This document shows positions 47,630-59,169 of a stretch of 64,000 nucleotides of DNA, in pieces. The translations under genes were made by a program, and so were the position numbers. The first letter of the stretch is position 1. Every line of letters begins with the position of its first letter. The notes under the pieces were generated by a model. That model saw nothing but the letters and a program-made list of their open reading frames with translations. It was not told where the DNA came from and searched no databases. The DNA is taken from assembly GCA_032717465.1 (NCBI GenBank), contig CM064657.1:23477848-23541847 (forward strand), given 5' to 3'. The DNA comes from Coenobita brevimanus. Its lineage: Eukaryota > Arthropoda > Malacostraca > Decapoda > Coenobitidae.

Positions 47630-47974
47630 AGCAAAGTGGGTGCCGGGGATGGGGATAGCGGAGGAGAAGAACAAGATAATATGAACAGGGGGGTGGAGGG
47701 TGCTAGTCCGAGTCGGTGAGTAGGCCTTCATCCAGCGGCCACCCTGGTCGAACTTCGAATATGTAATGTCAAGGAACACATTCTTGATATTTGTGTGTTT
47801 GCTAGTGAATTATTATTACTGGGATGGGGATTACTGAGGAGAAGAGTAAGATGTGGGTAGGGGGATGAAGCGTGTGTGCATGAGGTGGCGTGGAGGCTTT
47901 TTTATAACAGACACTCTTTCATTACACTCGATATAGGTATGTTTCCCAGTGAATGATATTGCGTGGACTATATC

Positions 47975-48735
47975 TGTACCCACGCTCGTCAAGCGAGAAC
48001 GGGTATTATTTGTTACTTGACGTGTGTGTGTGCATGTGTGAACAGAATAACTCAGAACATTATCATCCATTTTTTAACAAATTCAATGAAACTGTTGAAT
48101 TAACCGAGGAGGTTGAGCTGGTACTTTTAATAATACTAGGTCAAAGTTAAGGTCACAAGACTTGGTCAAAGTTTTACTTACCAGTGTCATCTGGATCGGT
48201 TTTTATTAAATTACACCAAACATAGTGGAAGGAATAAGGGTAAGGCAACAAAGAAAGGAGTCAATTTGAAGAAGTCAGTCAAAGGTCGAGGAAGGTTACA
48301 GGTAAAGGTCAGAGTTCAGTTCGTTTCTCTGTGTGAACAAAATATCTAAAACAATATTGATTTCAACGAAACCCTTCCTGCCAAGGGGTTAACTTTTTTT
48401 TTTTTTTTTTTTTTAAGAACAGCAGGTCAGGGGTCAAAACTGCATAATCAGCTTGAACAGTTTTTATCCGATCTTGACCAGACTTTGTGAAAATGCTCAG
48501 GGTATGATTAAGGGACTCGATTGTGAGGGCCATCAGTTAAATTTCGGGGCCACAAGACAAAGTCGTTTCAGACAACTTTGATCCGATATGAGTAATTTTT
48601 GATGAAAGGGATAAGGTCAGTCAAGAGTGAAGTACGCTGTAATTCAACTTTGAGAACAATTAATAGAAGGTGGAGGTCGTAGGGGAAACTCAAATTATCG
48701 GCCCTTTTACCAGTTTGTGGGCGCGGGTATTGCAC
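47975..48735. mobile_element. 'GGTCA' dispersed element, copy 1 (~760 bp)
   Basis: The left end folds as TACCCACGCTCG...CGAGAACGGGTA, then a GTGTGTG run and GTGAACA.AATAACTCAG. Two or three internal units share TTTTTATCCGATCTTGACCA, CAAACTTTGTGAAAATG and GGTCAAAGTT-type boxes. The right end is ATCGGCCCTTTTACCAGTTT then GTGGGCGCGGGTATT. The same boundaries and order occur at 60238-61490. No coding frame. Confidence 0.6.
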
Positions 48736-48961
48736 TGTCTGAGCGTTCCCTCTTATTCTCTGCTGATTGGTCTGTTCTGTTGTGCGGGGTTATTGACTGG
48801 ACGATCCCGGGTTAATTGAAAGGGATATTTTGTTCCTCTTTTCTTTTTTGCATTTCGTCACTGATGTTTATTACAGTCATGTTAAGCTGAAGTTTAACAG
48901 ACTGACGACCAGAATACAGCACCTCCAGAGATAAGCCAGGTACAGTATGTTTGTGTTCTCC

Positions 48962-48964
<3 letters not shown>

Positions 48965-49021
<57 letters not shown>

Positions 49022-49095
49022 TTTTAAACACAACTACATACTGTACACGCACGTACTCAAGCGCACGTACACACACACACACATACACACATTTT

Positions 49096-49161
<66 letters not shown>

Positions 49162-49184
49162 TGTAAACAGTCTCTCTCTCTCTT

Positions 49185-49241
<57 letters not shown>
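48965..49241. repeat. cluster of (CA)n and (CT)n blocks
   Basis: CA blocks at about 48965-49020, 49069-49090, 49098-49160 and 49198-49241, with a CT block at 49169-49198 and short unique spacers (TTTTTAAACA, TTGTAAACAG). Confidence 0.95.
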
Positions 49242-49243
<2 letters not shown>

Positions 49244-49247
49244 CCCA

Positions 49248-49288
49248 CCGGGGAGCAACACGCCTGAATGACTTCATTTGCTCCCCGG
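49248..49288. repeat. GC-rich perfect hairpin
   Basis: CCGGGGAGCAA (49248-49258) and TTGCTCCCCGG (49278-49288) pair perfectly over 11 bp around a 19-nt loop. It lies directly after the CA cluster in a GC-rich island (49240-49380) that contains GGGGGCC and CCCCCCGGG runs. Confidence 0.8.
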
Positions 49289-49389
49289 CACGCCCATGGG
49301 AACCACCCACGACGGGGGGCCGCTCATACTGTCCCCCCGGGCAGCAACAGGCAGGGGGCCCCGCCCCCTACACTTTGGAGTCGCCACTA

Positions 49390-50240
49390 TCACCCAGGGA
49401 GAAAGAAGAAGAAAGTGAAAGGGGTGTGCTTTATTACTATATCCTGAATCAAGTTTCTGTCGCTTAGAAAAAGGTCAGACACGTTTTATAATGCTGATAT
49501 TTAATGAGTCTGCCAGAGGAATAACATACAAATGGTGTATGACACAACATTATAGGTATAAGGTTTCGAATATGTGTAGGAACCATGCAAATCTCTGTAC
49601 TGACGAAGATGCCGGGGGTTCAGAAGTCAGTGTGCGGTATCTGCATTCATTAGCAGAGAGCGAAATGACCTTGAGTGGGCAGGTAGGAGACAGAGCTGTA
49701 GCGAACACTGGTATGTAGGCGGAGTACGAGTTGTGTCAGCACGCAGAGTTTGAGACCGGGAAGGGCAGGACAGGGAAGGAAGGGGTAAAGGACGAAAGCG
49801 TTTGGAGAAAAAAACTGGAGAATTAGTACGTTAGTACGAATCTGAACAGAAATCACTGATACGCTTGTAACCCAACATGCATTTCCTTCTAGTATCGATT
49901 AATTTAATGAAGAGATAAACTCAAGGACCTTCAGCAATGTGATGAAATTAGCGATGTTGTGGCTGGGTATCAACATCCATAGGGTTAGGTCTTGGTTTCA
50001 ATATGGTAAAATAAGTTATGTTCATTGATGGTTAGAAAAAAAAAAATTAAGTTCACTTCGCATTTGAGTTGACAGTACTGAGATCCGGAGATGTAGAATT
50101 GTGCTTCCGGGTTGGTGGTGATGATGTTCTGCCCCATCCATATGCACCACGCCCAAATATATTAATTATTCATCTAATACTAGAAATATGTAGAGGAGAG
50201 AAAATTTTATTGGCTATCAGCTATTGTAAATGCACTGTCA
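49390..50240. other. no gene recognised
   Basis: Short frames without recognised domains precede the LINE remnant. Its true 5' truncation point is uncertain. Confidence 0.4.
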
Positions 50241-51104
50241 AGCAGCAAAACAGGTTGCATTTTCAGAAAGCAAGCTAGAATGGGAGAACAAAGGAGTGAA
50301 CATGGAGAAAACTTATGTCATTTAAGATTTGCAGATGACATTGTCCTAATTTCAAAAGCACCAAAGACATTGCAAGAAATATTAAAACACCTTAATAGAG
50401 AGAGTTGCAAAGTAGGACTAAAGATGATCCAGGGTTAAGCTAACGTGATGTTTAATTCAAATACACCAAAGAGCATCATCAGAATAAATTAAGAAACCCT
50501 TGAAATAGTTGAGGAGTATAATTACTTGAGGGTAAATACCACAACTACGAAAGGTCATGGAAACAAAATAAAAAGACACATTATGATTGGATGGAATACG
50601 TTTGGTAAATATGGAGACATCACGAAAAATAGTTTGCCAGTATGTATGAAACGAAAAGTACATAACGAATGTATAATCCCAGTTATGATGTACGGTTGTG
50701 AGACCGGGAAACTGACAAAATCAATGGAAAACAAACTGATGTGTTCTAAAAGAGCGATGGAAAGGTTAATATTGGGAATATCTTTGAGAGACAAAAAGAG
50801 ATTAAAGTTGGTGAGAGAACAAGCTGAAGTCAAGGACATTATAAAAGTTGTAAATGAACGGCAATGGAAGTGGGCATGTCATGTAGCAAGGAAAAGAGAT
50901 AACCGATGGAGCAGGAGGCTGACCAAATTGACTTACAAGAGATTGCAAGAGTAGTAGAAAAAGGCCAGACAGAAGGTGGAGATAAAGACAAAGGAAATTG
51001 CAGGCAAAACCTCACAGATTGGCTCAGTTAAGGAATTCATGGACAAGGTTAGGAGAGGCCTTTGTTGAGCAGTGGACGTGCAATTGCTGATGATGATGAT
51101 GGTG

Positions 51105-51107
<3 letters not shown>
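50240..51107 (+). mobile_element. 5'-truncated non-LTR retrotransposon (LINE) with TGATGATG tail
   Basis: Covers the end of the reverse transcriptase, the C-terminal domain, the stop codon TGA at 51088-51090 and a TGATGATGATGATGG tail that runs into (TA)n. The fragment begins around a diverged segment encoding KLEWENKGVN near 50274-50303, so all upstream ORF2 and ORF1 are missing. Confidence 0.85.
50274..51090 (+). pseudogene. LINE reverse transcriptase C-terminal remnant
   Basis: In one frame LRFADDIVLIS (FADD at 50328-50339, the catalytic Asp pair) is followed by LQEILKHLNRESCKVGLKM, EEYNYL and, at 50680-50954, the hallmark IIPVMMYGCETGKLTKSMEN, RAMERLILGISLRDKKRLKL, DIIKVV and QWKWACHVARKRDNRWSRRL. 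These match the endonuclease-reverse transcriptase proteins abundant in insects and crustaceans. Stops at 50436 and 50490, a frameshift before the FADD segment and another near 50955 break the gene. The last segment, ending [14 protein letters not shown] and stop at 51088, lies in another frame. The longest uninterrupted stretch is 142 codons (50526-50954). Not functional. Confidence 0.85.
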
Positions 51108-51169
<62 letters not shown>

Positions 51170-51219
51170 TCAGTTAAGAAATTCTTGGAGAAGGTTAGAG
51201 AGCAGTGGCCGTGCAATGG

Positions 51220-51312
<93 letters not shown>

Positions 51313-51363
51313 TCAGTTAAGAAATTCTTGGAGAAGGTTAGGAGAGCAGTGGCCGTGCAATGG

Positions 51364-51428
<65 letters not shown>

Positions 51429-51479
51429 TCAGTTAAGAAATTCTTGGAGAAGGTTAGGAGAGCAGTGGCCGTGCAATGG

Positions 51480-51549
<70 letters not shown>
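51108..51549 (+). repeat. tandem array of LINE 3'-end fragments separated by (TA)n
   Basis: Three copies of a 56-57-bp unit (51168-51223, 51311-51367, 51427-51483) read TCTCAGTTAAGAAATTCTTG, GAGAAGGTTAGGAGAGCAGT and GGCCGTGCAATGGCTGA. Each is followed by a TA run of about 60-90 bp. The unit is homologous to the LINE end at 51023-51090 but lacks the GCCTTTGTT segment. Units 2 and 3 are identical; unit 1 lacks one G. Confidence 0.9.
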
Positions 51550-51550
<1 letters not shown>

Positions 51551-51934
51551 CCACAGAGGTAGAGTGTGCTTTTTCGCACATGGGAGAACGAGGGTTCGCG
51601 CCCCGCCAGGGCAGTAAACTTTGGGAGTGTTCTTCTGGCCACATACTGCTTGGCGGACGTAGGGAGTGCTGTGGTTGAACGAGTGTCGCGTAATATAAAG
51701 TATGCTTGCACCCAGTTGGCTTGCGCGGGCCAATTGCACTTGGTTGACAGATTACACACACATCCAAAGCCACTCCACCATTACATTCACACTTACAAGC
51801 ACTTCTTACCCTACATGCAATCTCTGCCAGACAGACTAAGCCACCTGGTAGAAATACCTAGACTGTATCGTCCCCATTTCGGTCGGGATAGGCCGGTCCT
51901 GCAGTGGACTGTACCACTGTACCACAAAGGCTCC
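51550..51934 (+). mobile_element. tRNA-headed SINE bounded by (TA)n on both sides
   Basis: AGCCACAGAGGTAGAG (A-box region, 51549-51564) and GGTTCGCGCCCC (B box, 51593-51604) lie at tRNA-like spacing. The body continues through GTGTTCTTCTGGCCACATAC and ends near CCACAAAGGCTCC before ATATAT at 51935. Whether the TA run after it is its own tail or the interrupted host tract is unclear. Confidence 0.55.
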
Positions 51935-52150
<216 letters not shown>

Positions 52151-52277
52151 TTGCACTGTTAATCCGTCTGACGGGCCGTAAAGAAATCTATTTGAGCGAG
52201 AAGCTTTGCACAAGAATATAAGTTTTTATATATTAAAAATGTAAATGATGACTGGAAAAAGACCTGGTTGTTAAGTT

Positions 52278-52279
52278 AT

Positions 52280-52338
<59 letters not shown>

Positions 52339-52450
52339 CTGCCAAGGTTCAGCGAGGTCGCACACCACGCCCACAGTCACGCCCGCAAACTCGATGATTC
52401 TCATGTTGTTAGTAGAGGCTTCCTGTCTAGGAACTTGCCCAGTTGAACAT

Positions 52451-52482
<32 letters not shown>
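52278..52482. repeat. two (GT)n blocks
   Basis: GT at about 52280-52337 and 52452-52482. The ~115 bp between them is CpG-containing and holds CGCACACCACGCCCACAGTC. Confidence 0.93.
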
Positions 52483-52484
<2 letters not shown>

Positions 52485-52628
52485 CTCCTTCCTCACGAGC
52501 GGTTCTCCTGAGCTTCAAAATATTACTGGAGGTAACTAGTATAAAAGAAAATTTGTCATCATAATTGAGGCTATTGTAATTTTCTTCAGTCTGAAAGGTG
52601 CTCTAAGTGAGTAGAAATTTTGGAGGTA

Positions 52629-52655
52629 GAATATATATATATATATATATAAATA

Positions 52656-52702
<47 letters not shown>
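52629..52702. repeat. (TA)n microsatellite, interrupted once
   Basis: TA units with an AAATATC interruption near 52651. Confidence 0.95.
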
Positions 52703-52710
<8 letters not shown>

Positions 52711-53107
52711 AGTTAGGTTAAAACTGTGCTGCCGTCCGTGCTATGCCGGAGGTAGTTTTGGATAGTGAACTAAAAGTTTTGTCTTTTTAAGTATTGTAAA
52801 GTGTAGTTTGGTGTTAACGTTTGAGTCTGCTGTGTTAGTTGCTGTGTTGTGGCAAGCGTTGTCCTTTTGTCGTGTTGGTATTTAGTTTATTTGTGTATAT
52901 TTGTAGTAGGTGGGGCCGCTCACCATCCACTCACTCGATGTAGTGCTGTTCTCGGGTGTCTGCCCTTTCCTCTCCGTCATCCTTCTTTCCTTCCATCCTC
53001 TTCTGTCTTTCTTTCCTTCATTCTTCCCTCATCCTTCTGCCTAAGGGTGACTTTTCATTCCCTCTTCTGTTTTTCTTTCTTTCATTCTTTCCTCTTCCTA
53101 CTGCCTG

Positions 53108-53205
53108 TGGGTGACAACACTGAGTGACAAGCCAAATGGTTTCCTGTACACCAGGAAACCATGTACTACGCAGGGTGGTAACCATATAACCAAGTTTTGG
53201 CGCCT
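53108..53205 (-). repeat. dispersed hairpin repeat, copy 2
   Basis: ATGGTTTCCTG (53136-53146), a 5-nt loop TACAC and CAGGAAACCAT (53152-53162) form a perfect 11-bp stem. In reverse complement the flanks read CTTGGTTATATGGTTACCACCC and GGCTTGTCACTCAGTGTTG, matching 43949-44040. Confidence 0.7.
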
Positions 53206-53229
53206 GGTGATTTAATGGGTAATTGCAGC

Positions 53230-54270
53230 GCTCCAATCGGCTTGAACAGGTGAAGGTTTATATCCAAGGGGTGGTTGGGGTTTATTGCTCACGTAATGCC
53301 ACTCAGGGATGCGTGAGGCTGGTCATTATCATCTTCAATGTCAGGACCAACTTGCCTAGCCCCAGACTCCTACGCTTCTCATGGGACAATGTAGGATTGG
53401 ATGATGAATTAATTATATTATGTCGTCAAAAACGAGTTTCTGTGGCTAATGGTGTCGGAAGGTTTTGGTCCTTCTTTTTCCGGGTACTGGTATGTTTGAG
53501 ACGATTATGGTGTCATTGTGAATATGTTTAATCATTAAATTTAGTGTTTTATCTGGCTAATGGCAGTCAATGTTACTTGGTACCTGGAAATTTTACCTCG
53601 TCTAAGATTTAAAATTACGAGGAAGACATAAGGTTTCAGAGTGTCTAGTAGTATCATCTGACTGTGACCGTAATGCCTGAGTCGTCAGTTGTCGTTAAAG
53701 GATTTATGCAGTCGGAAGCCACCCTCACTGCCTCCTGGACTGTAGCGTATGGCAGGGAAATCTAATCATTTTCGAATCCACGCACGTGTATGAGGCTTTT
53801 TTTTATTATTATTATTTTTTTTTTTTACCTATTGAACGCGATGATTTATTTTTATGGTCTGTACTCCATGCTGGAGATCCTCCTCAATTTGTTCACTTTG
53901 TTTCTTCTTCTCCCCTCTTTCAAACATTTTTCAATTTGTGGCATTCCTTCATTTCCACAACAATTTACTTTAAACTAGGTACAGGTTTTCCTTACACAAA
54001 TGCCTCCAGATACCTTTCTCATTTTTTTATTAATGGTTTTGAAATGGTTTATGAGGTCAGTGGTCAAACTGTATAAACACACGTATTTAATGAAATATGG
54101 CAACACGAATCTTTAGGATTGAACAGATTTTCTGAATACTGGTGGGGTAGTGACCTCACCGAGTGCTAGTTTTATTTAATTTATAATTCTTTTCTATATT
54201 TTTATTATTTTCTTCATATCCTTGGGAATGTTGCCAGTCACCATTTTTTTTTTTTATTATTATTCTTGCG
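53230..54270. other. no gene recognised
   Basis: A T-rich run at about 53800-53827. GGGACAATGTAGGATTGGAT at about 53381 is nearly identical to a segment near 19882, hinting at another dispersed repeat. Confidence 0.4.
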
Positions 54271-54274
54271 ACCG

Positions 54275-54390
54275 ACAGACTGCAATTTGTAGTTTACGAG
54301 AGACCTTTGGAAATGAAGTGGTTAGATAATAGCCTTCATTAACACATTCACTACATTACGGTTCTTTTAAATTGACTAAAATCCTTCAAA
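54275..54390. repeat. ATTTTATTCAGCT family, foldback copy
   Basis: GAGAGACCTTTGGAAATGAA, then GTGGTTAGATAATAGCCTTC, then CACTACATTACGGTTC.TTT and TTGACTAAAATCC form plus half, centre and minus half of the palindromic arrangement. Confidence 0.55.
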
Positions 54391-54394
54391 GATA

Positions 54395-55000
54395 TCAAGA
54401 ATGAAAAATATGATACGACACCACAAGGAAAGGTTAAGTGTGATTTTAATCCAAGCTGTTAATAATTCGGCCGATTGTAGAATAATCAGAGTCGCCTTTT
54501 CTGTCAGACAATACAAGCCATAAAGGACAGACCAGAACAAAACCATATGTAAATTTATTTTTTTAATAGCCGGTTTAGAGGAACCTTTTTGTCCTAGCCA
54601 GGTAACTGAGCATTGTGAGTTTATGTTATTTTGCAGGAAATGCGGTGGGTGGGTGTCCATCCACATTCGCTCTGGCTCCGCTGCCAGTGTCCGGATACCT
54701 AGCATGGCTGACCACAGTCATGGGTCAGCACGGTGCATCGCCCATGTTAAGCCAATATATAACTGTTAAAAATAAATTTTTGTGGGCCTTGGTTGACAAC
54801 GAAACTGAGGCCATGATGACTGAATACCGTACTATTCTTTTTTTTTTTTTTTTTTTTTTTTTTCAAAGGCACATCAGCACTGATAAGACCCTCACCAGGT
54901 CTGGACACTCGTGTGTATTATACAGTACTTACATATACACATATATACATATACAGTACTTATACATATAAATACATACACTTACACACATGCGTTATAT
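54395..55000. other. no gene recognised; T24 run
   Basis: T run at about 54839-54863. TTATTTTGCAG at about 54628 resembles a splice acceptor, but the following frame has no recognised domain. Confidence 0.35.
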
Positions 55001-55003
55001 TAA

Positions 55004-55021
55004 TACACACACACACACACA

Positions 55022-55059
<38 letters not shown>

Positions 55060-55082
55060 GTGTGTGTGTGTGTGTGTGTGTG
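55004..55082. repeat. compound microsatellite (CA)(TA)(GT)
   Basis: CA to 55020, TA from about 55025 to 55056, GT from about 55060 to 55082. Confidence 0.95.
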
Positions 55083-55336
55083 TAATTCACCGGGTCGGTC
55101 AGGATCACTTGATGGTCGTGATCGTCAGCTTTTACCCTCCCGGAAGGGAGCTGAGAGCTCATATAGTCCGATCTAAGGGCAAGACTGTGACCTTCACACA
55201 TGCACACTCCCGTCCCCTTGCTCAAGGGGGACAGTAACCACCCACTTCGTCAGTGAAACTTTTCGCAACCTGAGCGAGGCGCGAACTCCCGTCCACCAGT
55301 TGGCAAGCGAGAACGTTACCACTGCACCAGCGAGCG
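55083..55336 (-). mobile_element. tRNA-headed SINE, ~254 bp, between GT tracts
   Basis: On the minus strand CTGGTGCAGTGGTAACG (A box, about 55330-55313) and GAGTTCGCGCC (B box, about 55289-55278) form the head. The body contains AAGTTTCACTGACGAAGTGG and ends GACCCGGTGAATTA next to an AC run. A GT run also abuts the head at 55337, so the element may have inserted within a GT tract. Confidence 0.65.
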
Positions 55337-55386
<50 letters not shown>

Positions 55387-55387
55387 A
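55337..55387. repeat. compound microsatellite (GT)(GA)
   Basis: About 12 GT units then about 12 GA units. Confidence 0.94.
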
Positions 55388-55389
55388 AG

Positions 55390-55830
55390 TGATTCTGACA
55401 TTATATTGATCTGTATAGCGTAGGTAACCTTTTATTACAGTTTCAAGTACACAGTACAGTATTGTGTCAGTGGTGGTGCAGCCACACTGCCATTTTGCAG
55501 AACTTCCGCCTATCAGAAATCTTTTATTCACCGACCTGCATCTCTTTGGAACTCGCTTCCCCAGAGTTGTTTTCCCCTAACCTTCAACCTACAGCTGTTC
55601 AGGTCCAACTGTTACAGATTTTTTATGAATGGAGGACACCAGTAATCTGAAGTATGGATTTTTTTATTCATTTGTTTTTTCTTCCTCTGTTCTGTTATAA
55701 AAAATAAAAAAAAAAATAAAAAAAAAAAACGATGTAAAATGAGGCCTGGTGTTGCCGCTTCTGAATAAAATGTCCAGCAATTAACACCATATTTCTTCAC
55801 TCTTGTATTTTGTAAAGGAGTTTGAGCACT
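55390..55830. other. no gene recognised
   Basis: A-rich run with T interruptions at about 55701-55732. No element ends placed. Confidence 0.4.
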
Positions 55831-55835
55831 GAACA

Positions 55836-55857
55836 GTGTGTGTGTGTGTGTGTGTGT

Positions 55858-55895
<38 letters not shown>
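55836..55895. repeat. (GT)n microsatellite with one break
   Basis: Perfect GT except for a GTGTGGTGTG phase break near 55858. A GC-rich island follows (55970-56120). Confidence 0.95.
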
Positions 55896-55897
<2 letters not shown>

Positions 55898-56119
55898 TCA
55901 AGAGTGCACACTGTGGCAGGCGGTGTGATCCCTGTGTGGTGCAGTACAGAGACAAAAGCGTGGTGTGTGTAGGGTGGGTGGTGTCGTGGGGCGGGGCAAC
56001 CAGGCCTGCCCCCTGACGGCTGCAGGCGACTCCCCGGGGCAGCCTCATCCCAGCTCGCAGCGGGGGCCTCGGTGGCACGCTGGCAGTAGCAGTGACCACC
56101 CCGCCCCACCCCATCCCCC

Positions 56120-57930
56120 GCTGATGCTGTTGATGGTGATGATGGTGAGCAGGGTTCTGGGTGATGATAGTGATGATGGTGAAGATGCTGTTGACAAAGA
56201 TGATGTTGATAGAAATGTTGATGATTGAAGATGAGAAAGATGGTGATGATTGTTGTTGATTATGGTGATGGTGATGTTGGCAGTGATGATGTTGATGGAA
56301 ATGTTGATGATTGAGGGTGAGGAGGGTGGTGGTTGTTGATGGTGATATTGTTGAGGAAGGTGGTGTATATTGTAGCTGTTGATGATGATGATGGTAGTGT
56401 TGGCGTGATGGAAATGTTGATGATTGGTGATGAGTGTGTTGGTGTGCTGCTGCTGCTGCTCTTCTGCTGTTGACCGTGAGAAAGATAGTTTGTCAGCCTG
56501 ATGGTGATGCTGGTGGTGCTGAAAAAATATGATGATGGAAGTGCTAAAGATTGATGTTGAGGAAGGTGATTGGTGTTGATGGTGATGATGGTGAGAGAGG
56601 TCAGTGTGTTGCTGCTGTTGCTGTTGTTGATGGTGAGGAAGTTGGTGTGTGTTGCTACATTTTTGTGGATGGTGATGGTGAGGAGGATGGTATGTGTTGC
56701 TACTGTTGCTGATGATGATGATAAGAAAGATGATATGTATTGCTGCTGTTGTGGGTGGTGAAGAAGGTGATTGTGTTGCTGATGATGACGATGGTAATTG
56801 TGAGAAAGTTGATTTGTGTTGCTGCTGTCATGGATGGAGAGGAAGGCTCAGTGTGTTGCTGTTGTTGATGGTGAGGAAGGTGGTGTGTGTTGCTGTTGGT
56901 GGTGGTGAGGAAGGTGGTGTGTTGCTGCAGTTGATGGTGAGGAAGGTGGTGTGTGTTGCTGCTGTTGTGGATGATGAGGAAGGTGGTGTGTGTTGCTGCT
57001 GATGTGGATGATGAGGAAGGTGGTGTGTGTTGCTGCAGTTGATGGTGAGGAAGGTGGTGTGTGTTGCTGCTGTTGTGGATGATGAGGAAGGTGGTGTGTG
57101 TTGCTGCTGATGTGGATGATGAGGAAGGTAGTGTGTGTTGCTGCTGTTGTGGATGATGAGGAAGGTGGTGTGTGTTGCTGCTGTTGTGGATGATGAGGAA
57201 GGTGGTGTGTGTTGCTGCTGTTGTGGATGATGAGGAAGGTGGTGTTTGTTGCTGCTGCTGTTGATGATGGTGGGTTTTGCTTCAGTTGTTGATGGTCATG
57301 GCTAGGATGATTGACTGTGTTGCTGCTAATGGTCAGGAAGGTGGTGTGTGTTGGATGATGAGGAAAGCGGTGTGTGTGTTGCTGCTATTGTGATGGTGGG
57401 GAAGGTGGTGTGTGTTGGATGAGGGGGAGTATGGTGTGTGTGTGTGTTGCTGCTGTTGTGGATGGTGTTGGTGAGAAAGATGGTGCGTGTTGTTTCAGCA
57501 GTTGATGGTGAGGAAGGTGGTCTTTGTTGATGTTGTTGTTGATGGGAAGAAGAATGATGGATGTTGTTGCTGCAGATGGTGAATAAAGCGGCGGGTGTAG
57601 CGGGTGTTGGTGATGATTATGGTGAGGAAAGTGATACATGTCGATGATGATGATGATGGTGGTGGTGTTGGCAAAGATGATGGTGATGGGAGCGTTGAAG
57701 ACAATGTGATCATGTTTATTAGTTTTTCTGGTAATAGTGCAGATGGTGTAAAGAGGCAAAAAAGCTAATGATGGTGATGTGTTGGGGTGGTGTTGGGAGC
57801 GGTGCTTGTGATGGTCGTGTGCTAAGGTAGTGTTGCAAAGGTGATGTTGGTCTGTTCGGCTGATGATGATAATGTTGACGGTAGTGCAGCTGTGATATAA
57901 ATAATGCACTTCTGAAGCTGATGCTCCTGG
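56120..57930. repeat. TGATG/TGCTG-rich field with a regular 37-bp minisatellite
   Basis: The flanks are irregular TGATGATGGTGA and TTGCTGCTG words. Between about 56860 and 57260 the unit GTGGATGATGAGGAAGGTGG plus TGTGTGTTGCTGCTGTT is regular, with GAGGAAGG starts at 57121, 57158 and 57195 giving an exact period of 37. Because 37 is not a multiple of 3 no long frame results. Confidence 0.85.
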
Positions 57931-57934
57931 TAAA

Positions 57935-58930
57935 AATTAGGTAGTGTGTTAACGATGATGATGATTATACTGAGGCTGTGAAAAATGGTCGTGTGGCTGA
58001 TTTCATTGACCTCACTTCGAACATGATTTTTTTTATTAGTATGAGGACGTTGACCAGAATATTGTCAGCTTTTCGTGTCCAGCATTTTTGGCAATGTGTC
58101 GACTAATTTGTTGCCTTGTTTTGTCTTCATCATTGTCACTATAATGATCTCAGTCTGAACTGGTTTGACTGCAGGTTGTTGTTGTTGTTGTTGTTGTAGT
58201 TGTTGGAGAAATCCGACTGACTTTACAAGGGGATTACAGGCTCATCATAGCTGTGTTGTCTCGTTTAAGTGATTCTGTCTGTGTGACATTAGGCTATATG
58301 ATTTGGGGTGCAACTTTGCATGTCTCATCTGTAATATTATCAACGATTTTTATCAGTAAAATATATTTGTACAATGTATAGCTATGCTGTCGCTTCACTG
58401 TGACTGTGGCTGGTATTCACGACCATGCCAAATAACAGCATCATATTGGGAAGTACACATAGGGGGTGTCGTGATAGAGTTGGGGGTCAGTGGCCCCGGC
58501 CTGTTGGGTGTGTCACGGTGGGTAGCAGTGGGTGTAGTGGACCGGTAGGTAGTGAAAGTAAAGTAGATGTATGGGTCTTTCATAGTGTAATCGTCAGCAT
58601 AATGGTAGTAGAACTGTATGGTACTAAAGATATGACCGTTGATAACTCCTGCCTGTATCTGTATCCTTCCGAATGAGTTCCACTTGACGGCCGAACCTAC
58701 TTCTCGGTGAAAGTGATAGCTAGAATGTGTCCTTTCTCATCCTGACTAGTTGCGAATGGGGAAGGTATCTCTGTAATAAGGGCAGTGTATGTTGTATTGA
58801 CTGTGTTTGTGTTAATGGCTGTATATACGAGTATCATCAGTAGCCTATGAAGTGACAGGGTGTGAACATATCCAAACGTGTGAAGGTACAGTACATACGA
58901 CGAGCACCTACTTTACATGTCCAGACCCCG
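57935..58930. other. no gene recognised; short (GTT)n
   Basis: TTG units at about 58175-58196. Nothing else recognised. Confidence 0.4.
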
Positions 58931-58937
58931 GGCACAG

Positions 58938-59162
58938 GGTCGTATTTAGAATGGCCCTTGAGAATTAGCAACAACTCTTCCTTAGCGATTTATTCTGCAT
59001 AGTACACTTCATTGTCCCTTCTTTATTATAGATGTAAGCTCTGTCGGTATTAAAACGATACTCGTATTAACAACATACAGAAGAATATAAAGGAGTAATA
59101 TGCAAAATGAGTAACTAAGGAATATGTGCAACGAAGCTTCCTATTGCACCTAGAATACGGCC
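58938..59162. mobile_element. foldback MITE copy D (225 bp)
   Basis: The left end GGTCGTATTTAGAATGGCCC continues to CCTTAGCGATTTATTCTGCA. The right end in reverse complement reads GGCCGTATTCTAGGTGCAAT and CCTTAGTTACTCATTTTGCA. The terminal inverted repeats are about 68 bp around a ~90-bp centre. The best-preserved of the copies in the window. Confidence 0.7.
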
Positions 59163-59169
59163 AACACTC

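Noticed and set aside
54615..54971. Frame preceded by a splice-acceptor-like TTATTTTGCAG
   Set aside because: A single weak signal, no homologous domain, and the frame ends in a T24 run and TA/CA-rich sequence.
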